Shown here piece by piece: positions 48,051-61,321 of a stretch of 64,000 nucleotides of DNA. The number at the start of each line of letters is the position of its first letter. Within the stretch, counting starts at the first letter, position 1. The stretch is from contig CBFFRP010000002.1 in NCBI GenBank assembly GCA_965644295.1, positions 62,001 through 126,000 of the forward strand. Reading direction: 5' to 3'. The DNA comes from Paraphysomonas bandaiensis (Eukaryota > Chrysophyceae). The notes under the pieces were generated by a model. The model was not told where the DNA came from and ran no database searches. It saw nothing but the letters and a program-made list of their open reading frames with translations. The position numbers and the translations under genes are program-made.

Positions 48051-49089
48051 TCCCTTTCAAGCTACTGTATACACTCTGGTGTTGATCATCTACAGGAGTA
48101 TAGAAAAAATGGGATTTATATGATACGGAGTTTGTTAAAAATCTGGTTTTTTGCGTTTTTTAAAGAGTTTATTTCATATAAAATCGTATATTTTGATAGG
48201 CAACACGTTTTTTCACACATACAATACTACCATCGTAGTTCAAATCTCAGGTTATCCATAACTGATGCCTATTTTTAGCAGCAAAAGTTCTATTTTTCAC
48301 TTGATTCATAAAAATATAGAGTTTAAAACCAGGATTTTAGTATATTTCTCGGATTTTCCGCTTATTATGCACTATACTCCACTGCTGTACTGCTGTGTAT
48401 GTGTCTGAGCTGAGTATCTCAGTCGTATCAGCAGTCAGCATCTTATTTTTTCGGAAATAAATTGAGTCAAAAAGCTTCTATATTACTGCAGTAGAACTAC
48501 GGCTGGAATACACATAATTATTGCCTCAATATACGAGGCATCTTGGAACAAAAATATACAAAGGACGTAGTAAAGTGCCTGTGTATAGATCAGTAATAGA
48601 ATCTCAGTGTATTCACGGTGTGTCATCATCAAGTTAGCTTTAGTTCGATCTCCCAGAGGTGGAGAAGGAGCAGCCTATACCTCACATGGTCATACATGAT
48701 CACGAGAGGCTCCGCGTTATCTGTGTCAGGTGATGGGACGGTACACATGACCCAACTCGCCTCTATATACGGCATGCTTAGCTATGAGACATCCGTGTAA
48801 TCTTAGCGAAGGTCAACCGAACGGGGCGGCAACAGAATCGGCATGTGATCTATGCTGGCTGCTACGTTAATACACGGGCTACGTTAATACACGGGCAGGC
48901 GGCCGGGAGTAGAGTATATGCATGTAGTGTACCAGCGTGTCAGAATGGGACAGATGTCCTATTTTGATAGTAGCATGGATGGATGATCTAGACGATGTGT
49001 GCGTTATGCGAACGAACGAGAACGAGAAGTGAATGTATTGATAGTCACTCTGTAATATATATCAACAAGCAAGCCTGTTGCTATACTAT

Positions 49090-49246
<157 letters not shown>

Positions 49247-50235
49247 AGGGGGAATTCATGAAATTACTGATGTAGTACTTTTGAGTGCAAAGGAAGTTCT
49301 TTTGTCTGGGATCATTTTAATAATCTATCCATACTATCGAACTATCTAGAGGCATATGTCAATGACTCTGACTTATGGAGGGGCCGACGAGTCAATGTAG
49401 AAACAGCTGATTTTCTCCTGATCTAACTAAAGTTGAATCCTACAGTAGCTAGTTCCTCTGCGCCTATCTACACAACTGCTCTGTATATGTATACAATCAT
49501 GTCAATCCATAATATCGCAGGCACGGACGTCAAATTAAATTTATATACACCTGGGATAAAAAGAAATGTCTAATTGAAGAAGTTTCTAGGATTTTTCTCG
49601 TGCGTTGACTTTTATACATATTTTGAGATTATGAATACATTTAAACATATGAGCCGACAATGGTGATGAATCGTCATCATCTTATTGTGCAGATCTTCTT
49701 CATGACAGAAGTGGTAATATCAATACACCCGACGCTCTGTCTGCAAAGAGCAAGCGGGAGAACGACTGAGGTCCTGAATCATTGTCTCTTGTTTAATAGA
49801 TGCAAAAAATACATAGTACTAATGCTGTTAAGGCCAAGGTTGTCAACTAATTACTCTGCGTAGAATATCGAAGATATTTTCTGTTTAGGGAAATATGTGT
49901 GCGTTGTAATATGAAGCACAATGAATTGGTCAGCACTTAGCACATATACTAGTCCTAGTTTAGAGAGATTAGTTACTGTCTCATTCGTAATTTAATAAAG
50001 AGTACTTGCAATTTTACTCTTTCTGCTGCTTATGTCATACAGGGTACTAACTGTGTTAGTCCCTAGAAAGGCTACACACTAGATTAGCCGGAGTGATGAA
50101 TAGTTATAAAATCAGGTGTCACTAGAGTTCAGCAAAATATAAATGCGTGGCGTAAGTAAATAAGTTCACAACACGATAGTGTGATGAAATACATCTTGCG
50201 CTTCATAGCAAAAACATGACACTTACACATGTCCC

Positions 50236-53200
50236 TTACAACATACTAGTCATATCTTTCGAAAATCGAATGGACGAGACCTCATTTACAGGCCTGTTTG
50301 AAAAAATATTATCATATGATGGTGCGGACTTGGTTTCACATTTAGACTCTGTAGGTACTGTATTATCCAGTACAACAGATGAATGTGAATGGACCCGTAT
50401 AGGTGGGCTATACGTGCGAGACATTATCGAAGCTAGTGATGATTCAGAATTGTGAGTACTCACAGTCTCTGAGTTGTTAATACGGATAACTTCGCCAATG
50501 GCACGCCTTAGTAGCAGTGCTTGGTCTAAGAGGTAAAGTTTAATTCGTTTCTCCGTAAGAGTTTTTTCGCGTACCCCTTCGAAACCGTAACAATTCTCAC
50601 TGTCTTCAATATGAAAGCCCAATCGTTCATATTCTTTGCTCTCCAGTTTGTTTTGAACATCACTTGCGTCGTCACTGTGATGATACATATGCTTTGACGA
50701 TCGACTTTTTAGTAAAATATGTCGACGATTATTGGGGGCTTGGCATGTCAGGAACTTCAGTTCATGCTCTAGTTTTTTAACGCTCCAGCGTAGAATAAAT
50801 AGTGCTCGAATATCCGTGGCTAAATAATGCTTCTTCAAAGGACCAAGAAACATCTCGCGTACATTTGGTGACTTCCACCAAGAAGAAAGTATAAACGTAA
50901 TATCGAGCACCTTGTCACTTGAATTGTCCTTCGTATCATACGACAAGTACTGATCGTTTCTTGCATTGCTGGTCACCCATTTCAGTGCCAGTTTGTTGTT
51001 TAATTCCACACTTGCTAGAAAAGATTTATCTACAATGCATCTATTAACCACTTCTCGGATATCTCTTGTACAGAACATCACTGTCAAGAAGCCCCAGTTA
51101 CATATATTAAACACTTCTTTAATGATCATGAGGGCGCCAACAGATACAACAACAGCAATAGGAAACAAGAAATTGTAAACATCGAGTTTTAAAAACTCTC
51201 CTTCGCCACCATAATCCCAGAAAGTAGGCTTCAAATGCCCACATCGGTCCTTCCGAACATGAAAATCCGTCAGACTGTCAAACGAACGGCCCATCCCAGC
51301 ACCTGAGTAGCACGCACTTGTAACACTGTCCGGTTCACACGTGCGAAATGCGGTGATCCAGTAGGATAACACATCCCGAAGTTCCGGGTAGTCACTGTGA
51401 ATTCCCACGGCCATATCGGTGTATCCCTGTTGGCGAGGTGAGCCAACCAACCTCAGCTCTTGGTTGTTGTCCCTATCCGTGCAGTACTGACGCATGGGAC
51501 TATCGGATTCAATATCAATGGCACCATTCTGAAGAGCTTCTAAAAGTATAGAAGCCTCCACCAACGCATGACACTTCTCCGTCTCGAGGCATCTTAAAGC
51601 ATCCTTGAAGTTTCCGAATCCAATCTGCTTGATATTTGGAAACGACACGGCCATAGCAGCAGCATATGCGGTGTTCGGAGTAACAGCTGCGGAACGAGAC
51701 TTCATGTTCAATTGCTCCAATGTGTTCCACTCGGTTTCCCCCGACCGGTCTCCAAGGATCGCAGCAAGGTTGGCAGTATATCCCAACACCCATACCATAC
51801 CAAAGAAACAGAAGAAAGCATTCAAAACTAATGCCTTAGTGCTCATACCAGTACCCTCTACGTCAGAAGTGTGTGAGCTATGAGCGGTGATGGTCAGCCA
51901 AGAAGTGTATATATAGGTCGGAATATCAGAAAAAAATTGATTGATAGTCCACCCCATAGCAGATTCTTTCTTGGAGCTAAAAATATTTTCTTTAATTGAA
52001 AATATTTTCCTCATATCTACATCAGCGGACGTCACTGCGGTCGTCACAACATATAGCTAAATACCTGATATCGGAATGCTTTCCAATGCCAAAATATGTT
52101 GTTCGGTGGACCGCAATTCTGCGCCTGTGCGCTCACTAAATCTCAGTGTCGCCGCGACGAATACTACCATCACGAAGGTAGCCACCCACATTTCTTTAGT
52201 AAAAGGTTGAAAGAGTAACAGCGCCTTGTCGTAAAATGACGGAGTTTGAGTCAAAACAAGCATTTGAATGCCTGTATTACTGATAAATGGAGTGGTAAAT
52301 AGTATTCCACTCTCGAGGCGGTCTACAAATATAAATATAACACAAGCACATATAAATATAACATAACCACATATTAATATAACATAACCACATATTAATA
52401 TAACATAACCAGGTATAGATATAACACAAGCACATATAAAATATAACATAAACACATATAAATATAACATAAACACATATAAATATAACGTAAACACATA
52501 CAAATATAACATAAACACATACAAATATAACATAACCACATATAAATATACACAAACACATAACCAGATTAACTAGGTTTAAAGCATAACCAGATATATA
52601 TAACATAACCAGATGTAAATAACATAACCAGGAATAGATATAACATAACCACAGGTATAGATATAGCATAACCAGGTATATATAACACAAACACATATAA
52701 ATATAGCATAACCAGATGTAAATAAAATAACCAGGTATAGATATAACATAACCAGGTATATATATAACATAACCAGGTATCGATATAACATAACCAGGTA
52801 TATATAACATAACCAGATATATATAACACAACCAGGTATAGATATAACATAAGCAGATGTATATAACACAAACACATATAAATATAGAATAACCAGGTCT
52901 ATATAACACAACCAGGTATAGATATAACATAACCAGGAATAGATATAACATAACCAGGTATATATAACATAACCAGGTATCGATATAACATAACCAGGTA
53001 TAAAATAGCATAACCAAGTATAGATATAACATAAGCAGATGTATATAACACAAACACATATAAATATAGCATAACCAGGTCTATATAACACAACCAGGTA
53101 TAGATATAACATAACCAGGTATCGATATAACATAACCAGATGTAAATAACATAACCAGGTATAGATATAACATAACCAGGTATATATAACATAACCAGAT

Positions 53201-56200
53201 ATATATAACACAACCAGGTATAGATATAACATAAGCAGATGTATATAACACAAACACATATAAATATAGAATAACCAGGTCTATATAACACAACTAGGTA
53301 TAGATATAACATAACCAGGTATATATAACATAACCAAGTATATATATAACATAACCAGGTATAGATATAACACAAACACATAAAAATATAGCATAACCAG
53401 GTATATATAACACAACCAGGTATAGATTATAACATAACCAGGTATCGATATAACATAACCAGGTATAAATACAGCATAACCAGGAATAGATATAACATAA
53501 CCATATAAATATAGAATAACCAGGTATATATAACACAACCAGGTATAGATATAACATAACCAGGAATAGATATAACATAACCAGGTATCGATATAACATA
53601 ACCAGGTATAAAATAGCATAACCAAGTATAGATATAACATAAGCAGATGTATATAACACAAACACATATAAATATAGCATAACCAGGTATAGATATAACA
53701 TAACCAGGTATAGATATAACATAACCAGATGTAAATAACATAACCAGGTATAGATATAACATAACCAGGAATAGATATAACATAACCAGGTATATATAAC
53801 ATAACCAAGTATATATATAACATAACCAGGTATAGATATAACACAAACACATAAAAATATAGCATAACCAGGTATATATAACACAACCAGGTATAGATTA
53901 TAACATAACCAGGTATCGATATAACATAACCAGGTATAAATACAGCATAACCAGGAATAGATATAACATAACCATATAAATATAGAATAACCAGGTATAT
54001 ATAACACAACCAGGTATAGATATAACATAACACCAGGAATAGATATAACATAACCAGGTATATATAAAACATAACCAGGTATCGATATAACATAACCAGG
54101 TATAAAATAGCATAACCAAGTATAGATATAACATAAGCAGATGTATATAACACAAACACATATAAATATAGCATAACCAGGTATAGATATAACATAACCA
54201 GGTATAGATATAACACAACCAGGTATAGATATAACATAACCAGGTATAGATATAACATAACCAGATGTAAATAACATAACCAGGTATAGATATAACATAA
54301 CCAGGAATAGATATAACATAACCAGGTATATATAACATAACCAAGTATATATATAACATAACCAGGTATAGATATAACACAAACACATAAAAATATAGCA
54401 TAACCAGGTATATATAACACAACCAGGTATAGATTATAACATAACCAGGTATCGATATAATATAACCAGGTATAAATACAGCATAACCAGGAATAGATAT
54501 AACATAACCATATGAATATAGAATAACCAGGTATATATAACACAACCAGGTAGAGATATAACATAACCAGGAATAGATATAACATAACCAGGTATATATA
54601 TAACATAACCAGGTATCGATATAACATAACCAGGTATAAAATAGCATAACCAAGTATAGATATAACATAAGCAGATGTATATAACACAAACACATATAAA
54701 TATAGCATAACCAGGTATAGATATAACATAACCAGGTATAGATATAACACAACCAGGTATAGATATAACATAACCAGGTATAGATATAACATAACCAGAT
54801 GTAAATAACATAACCAGGTATAGATATAACATAACCAGGAATAGATATAACATAACCAGGTATATATAACATAACCAAGTATATATATAACATAACCAGG
54901 TATAGATATAACACAAACACATAAAAATATAGCATAACCAGGTATATATAACACAACCAGGTATAGATTATAACATAACCAGGTATCGATATAACATAAC
55001 CAGGTATAAATACAGCATAACCAGGAATAGATATAACATAACCATATGAATATAGAATAACCAGGTATATATAACACAACCAGGTAGAGATATAACATAA
55101 CCAGGAATAGATATAACATAACCAGGTATATATAAAACATAACCAGGTATCGATATAACATAACCAGGTATAAAATAGCATAACCAAGTATAGATATAAC
55201 ATAAGCAGATGTATATAACACAAACACATATAAATATAGCATAACCAGGTATAGATATAACATAACCAGGTATAGATATAACACAACCAGGTATAGATAT
55301 AACATAACCAGATGTAAATAACATAACCAGGTATAGATATAATATAACCAGGAATAGATATAACATAACCAGGTATATATAACATAACCAAGTATATATA
55401 TAACATAACCAGGTATAGATATAACACAAACACATAAAAATATAGCATAACCAGGTATAGATATAACATAACCAGGTATAGATATAACATAACCAGGTAT
55501 ATATAACATAACCAAGTATATATATAACATAACCAGGTATAGATATAACACAAACACATAAAAATATAGCATAACCAGGTATATATAACACAACCAGGTA
55601 TAGATTATAACATAACCAGGTATCGATATAACATAACCAGGTATAAATACAGCATAACCAGGAATAGATATAACATAACCATATAAATATAGAATAACCA
55701 GGTATATATAACACAACCAGGTAGAGATATAACATAACCAGGAATAGATATAACATAACCAGGTATATATAAAACATAACCAGGTATCGATATAACATAA
55801 CCAGGTATAAAATAGCATAACCAAGTATAGATATAACATAAGCAGATGTATATAACACAAACACATATAAATATAGCATAACCAGGTATAGATATAACAT
55901 AACCAGGTATAGATATAACATAACCAGGTATAGATATAACATAACCAGATGTAAATAACATAACCAGGTATAGATATAACATAACCAGGAATAGATATAA
56001 CATAACCAGGTATATATAACATAACCAAGTATATATATAACATAACCAGGTATAGATATAACACAAACACATAAAAATATAGCATAACCAGGTATATATA
56101 ACACAACCAGGTATAGATTATAACATAACCAGGTATCGATATAACATAACCAGGTATAAATACAGCATAACCAGGAATAGATATAACATAACCATATGAA

Positions 56201-59200
56201 TATAGAATAACCAGGTATATATAACACAACCAGGTAGAGATATAACATAACCAGGAATAGATATAACATAACCAGGTATATATAAAACATAACCAGGTAT
56301 CGATATAACATAACCAGGTATAAAATAGCATAACCAAGTATAGATATAACATAAGCAGATGTATATAACACAAACACATATAAATATAGCATAACCAGGT
56401 ATAGATATAACATAACCAGGTATAGATATAACACAACCAGGTATAGATATAACATAACCAGGTATAGATATAACATAACCAGATGTAAATAACATAACCA
56501 GGTATAGATATAACATAACCAGGAATAGATATAACATAACCAGGTATATATAACATAACCAAGTATATATATAACATAACCAGGTATAGATATAACACAA
56601 ACACATAAAAATATAGCATAACCAGGTATATATAACACAACCAGGTATAGATTATAACATAACCAGGTATCGATATAACATAACCAGGTATAAATACAGC
56701 ATAACCAGGAATAGATATAACATAACCATATAAATATAGAATAACCAGGTATATATAACACAACCAGGTAGAGATATAACATAACCAGGAATAGATATAA
56801 CATAACCAGGTATATATAAAACATAACCAGGTATCGATATAACATAACCAGGTATCGATATAACATAACCAGGTATAAAATAGCATAACCAAGTATAGAT
56901 ATAACATAAGCAGATGTATATAACACAAACACATATAAATATAGCATAACCAGGTATAGATATAACATAACCAGGTATAGATATAACACAACCAGGTATA
57001 GATATAACATAACCAGGTATAGATATAACATAACCAGATGTAAATAACATAACCAGGTATAGATATAACATAACCAGGAATAGATATAACATAACCAGGT
57101 ATATATAACATAACCAAGTATATATATAACATAACCAGGTATAGATATAACACAAACACATAAAAATATAGCATAACCAGGTATATATAACACAACCAGG
57201 TATAGATTATAACATAACCAGGTATCGATATAACATAACCAGGTATAAATACAGCATAACCAGGAATAGATATAACATAACCATATGAATATAGAATAAC
57301 CAGGTATATATAACACAACCAGGTAGAGATATAACATAACCAGGAATAGATATAACATAACCAGGTATATATAAAACATAACCAGGTATCGATATAACAT
57401 AACCAGGTATAAAATAGCATAACCAAGTATAGATATAACATAAGCAGATGTATATAACACAAACACATATAAATATAGCATAACCAGGTATAGATATAAC
57501 ATAACCAGGTATAGATATAACATAACCAGGTATAGATATAACATAACCAGGTATAGATATAGCATAACCAGGTATATATATAACATAACCAGGTATCGAT
57601 ATAACATAACCAGGAATAGATATAACATAACCAGGAATAGATATAACATAACCAGGTATAGATATAACATAACCAGGTATAAAATAGCATAACCAAGTAT
57701 AGATATAACATAAGCAGATGTATATAACACAAACACATATAAATATAGCATAACCAGGTATAGATATAACATAACCAGGTATAGATATAACACAACCAGG
57801 TATAGATATAACATAACCAGGTATAGATATAACATAACCAGATGTAAATAACATAACCAGGTATAGATATAACATAACCAGGAATAGATATAACATAACC
57901 AGGTATATATAACATAACCAAGTATATATATAACATAACCAGGTATAGATATAACACAAACACATAAAAATATAGCATAACCAGGTATATATAACACAAC
58001 CAGGTATAGATTATAACATAACCAGGTATCGATATAACATAACCAGGTATAAATACAGCATAACCAGGAATAGATATAACATAACCATATGAATATAGAA
58101 TAACCAGGTATATATAACACAACCAGGTAGAGATATAACATAACCAGGAATAGATATAACATAACCAGGTATATATAAAACATAACCAGGTATCGATATA
58201 ACATAACCAGGTATAAAATAGCATAACCAAGTATAGATATAACATAAGCAGATGTCTATAACACAAACACATATAAATATAGCATAACCAGGTATAGATA
58301 TAACATAACCAGGTATAGATATAACATAACCAGGTATAGATATAGCATAACCAGGTATATATATAACATAACCAGGTATCGATATAACATAACCAGGAAT
58401 AGATATAACATAACCAGGAATAGATATAACATAACCAGGTATAGATATAACATAACCAGGTATAAGTATAACATAACCAGGTATAGATATAACATAACCA
58501 GGAATAGATATAACATAACCAGGTATAGATATAACATAACCAGGTATAGATATAACATAACCAGGTATAAGTATAACATAACCAGGTATAGATATAACAT
58601 AACCAGGAATAGATATAACATAACCAGGTATAGATATAACACAACCAGGTATAGATATAACATAACCAGGTATAGATATAACATAACCAGATGTAAATAA
58701 CATAACCAGGTATAGATATAATATAACCAGGAATAGATATAACATAACCAGGTATATATAACATAACCAAGTATATATATAACATAACCAGGTATAGATA
58801 TAACACAAACACATAAAAATATAGCATAACCAGGTATATATAACACAACCAGGTATAGATTATAACATAACCAGGTATCGATATAACATAACCAGGTATA
58901 AATACAGCATAACCAGGAATAGATATAACATAACCATATAAATATAGAATAACCAGGTATATATAACACAACCAGGTAGAGATATAACATAACCAGGAAT
59001 AGATATAACATAACCAGGTATATATAAAACATAACCAGGTATCGATATAACATAACCAGGTATAAAATAGCATAACCAAGTATAGATATAACATAAGCAG
59101 ATGTCTATAACACAAACACATATAAATATAGCATAACCAGGTATAGATATAACATAACCAGGTATAGATATAACATAACCAGGTATAGATATAGCATAAC

Positions 59201-60173
59201 CAGGTATATATATAACATAACCAGGTATCGATATAACATAACCAGGAATAGATATAACATAACCAGGAATAGATATAACATAACCAGGTATAGATATAAC
59301 ATAACCAGGTATAAGTATAACATAACCAGGTATAGATATAACATAACCAGGAATAGATATAACATAACCAGGTATAGATATAACATAACCAGGTATAGAT
59401 ATAACATAACCAGGTATAAGTATAACATAACCAGGTATAGATATAACATAACCAGGTATAGATATAACATAACCAGGTATAGATATAACATAACCAGGTA
59501 TAGATATAGCATAACCAGGTATATATATAACATAACCAGGTATCGATATAACATAACCAGGAATAGATATAACATAACCAGGAATAGATATAACATAACC
59601 AGGTATAAATATAACATAGCCAGGTATGAATATAACATAACCAGGTATAGATATAACATAACCAGGTATAGATATAACATAACCAGGTATAGATATAACA
59701 CAAGCAGTCGTTCATATACCTTTAGTCGCATAGAAGAGTGACCAGAAGCCATGAGTTAATCCAAGTTCTACAATCAAACATACAGTAGTATTCGATTAGT
59801 TGTATTCGACATGTATATAGTTCTGTATGAGTAACGTACCGATGACATCATCTTGAGTGCATAGATAGTTCCGAGGCCTCTCGACAGCAGAGGCATTCGC
59901 TGTACAGTGAGAGCCGTTACCGGATGCTATAAACAATTCATACGTAAATCCCGCATGAGAAGATATGAGCTGAATGTGATCTATGATGAGACCGGTCCAT
60001 AAGTGTTTGGGCAGTATGGTGTTGTCGTCTGCTCCAGTGTCCATGAAGGGGGGGTCGTGAACCACACTGAAATAGTAGTGACCTGAGAGAGAGGTGGAGG
60101 TGGAGGTGTTAAGAGATGAGGAGAGATGGAGGAGGGAGAGGGAGAGGAAGAGGAGGGGGAGACGGAGGAGCAT
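50236..60173 (-). CDS. Ionotropic glutamate receptor-like channel, copy 2 (4 exons)
   Basis: Exons (complement) are 59840-60173, 59720-59767, 52065-52322 and 50236-52034, giving 812 residues with the same structure as copy 1 at 19136-26071. It has a signal peptide, S1, M1, pore loop, M3 with GYTANLAAIL, S2, M4 (YNFLFPIAVVVSVGALMII) and a long tail, and no amino-terminal domain. By eye the protein is highly similar throughout, with most changes in S2 (around residues 300-420), after M4 and at the extreme C-terminus. The 30-nt intron at 52035-52064 differs by one base from copy 1 and has the same in-frame TAG. Intron 2 (52323-59719) is a 7.4-kb minisatellite. Inverted orientation relative to copy 1 and shared 5' flank point to inverted duplication. 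Both copies are intact, so functional divergence or dosage is possible. Confidence 0.88.
52330..59705. repeat. 21-bp minisatellite with ~534-bp higher-order units in intron 2 of channel copy 2
   Basis: Minus-strand units match the copy 1 array (plus-strand form TAGATATAACATAACCAGGTA). Units with CACAAACACATA and AAGCAGATGTATATAACACA mark a higher-order repeat. The landmark CACATAAAAATATAG recurs near 53850, 54385, 54920, 56070, 56604 and 57159. The spacing is about 534 bp, or differs by 21. The minus strand has an open frame of over 2,100 codons. Confidence 0.95.
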
Positions 60174-61317
60174 GAGGGGTGTATGTATGTATGTATGTAT
60201 GTGTGATACCATCATATGAAGATTACACTCATATACACACATACACATACATTTACATGTACTAGTATACATACATACATACATACATACATACATACAT
60301 ACATACATACATACACAGAGGCATACCACACCCAGCAGTGTACACACTTCACATGTCCCTGTGGACATAGAAAGATACTACATGAAATGAAGTGCACAGG
60401 TACCATACAAACATACTGCATATGCCCCTATGGACACACACTATCTATGAGATATGAGATTACAATACAGCAGTACATGTACCTATGGAAATATCTACTA
60501 TGTATTGATATACTCTGTAATAATACATGCATGTACCTATGGACATATTGACTGTATGCATATACAGCAGTACATGTAGATCAATACCAGGAATTCCTAG
60601 ATACCACACACACTGTACTTATGTACTCTTCCCCAAAACAAATATACTGACGATATACAATATATACAGATTTGGTATTTTGTGCTGCTGTATATACAAA
60701 GTTCAGCTTTTTTAAAAATAAAACCCCTGTTTTTTATTACAATACTGTTGTTTCTGGTATCTACTTCCTACAATATACACAATCGTATGCATCTTATTTT
60801 TCGGAAACAAATTGAAGCAAAATTCCTCTATATTACTGCAATACAACTACGCCTGGAATACACATAATTGTTGTCTCAATATTAGAGGCATCTTAGAACA
60901 AAAATATACAAAGGATGCCAATACGTATATGTATATTATACAAGTATAGAGTGTACACAATAACCCCAATGGGTGTATGGGTTGTACTGCTGTATATAGA
61001 CATCTACGTATGTACGTATATATACAGTAGCTCTATATATACACATACATGTATATGAACCGCTTCAGTTTATATATACATCATTCATACTTCTCATCAA
61101 CGAACTCAATTCAATACAGGGATTTATAGAAACCCTACTATTCTCCCTTAACACTCATTCTCATCCCTCACTACTCACTTCTTTCTCCTCTCTGCTCTTT
61201 CTTTCAATCAATTAATTTAACAACTCAGTTACATACATATACATACATATACATACATACATATCTATCTATTAATCTATTCATTTTTCATATTGGAATG
61301 TTTCAATTGAGTTCCTT
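60174..61317. promoter_or_regulatory. Divergent gap channel copy 2 / LRR gene
   Basis: Contains a short GTAT run (60180-60202), a CATA array (60268-60314), inverted counterparts of the copy 1 5' flank (to about 60600), a segment matching 48440-48570 (about 60785-60920), and CT-rich sequence with CATA units (61231-61261) before the LRR gene. No gene is seen. Confidence 0.55.
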
Positions 61318-61321
61318 ATGA
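61298..61321 (+). promoter_or_regulatory. Upstream ORF overlapping the LRR gene start (ATGA)
   Basis: The nearest upstream ATG (61298) opens a 7-codon frame whose TGA stop (61319-61321) overlaps the main ATG (61318-61320) as ATGA. Such an arrangement could lower translation or force reinitiation. Whether transcription starts upstream of 61298 is not known. Confidence 0.35.

Noticed and set aside
47804-48278. Several overlapping Tyr/Thr/His-rich frames on both strands.
   Set aside because: All derive from the TACACA/TATA microsatellite.
53281-59715. A 2,144-codon minus-strand frame of YIYTWLC-type repeats.
   Set aside because: It is the intronic minisatellite of channel copy 2; flanking exons join in phase 1 around it, and this frame is not the coding frame.
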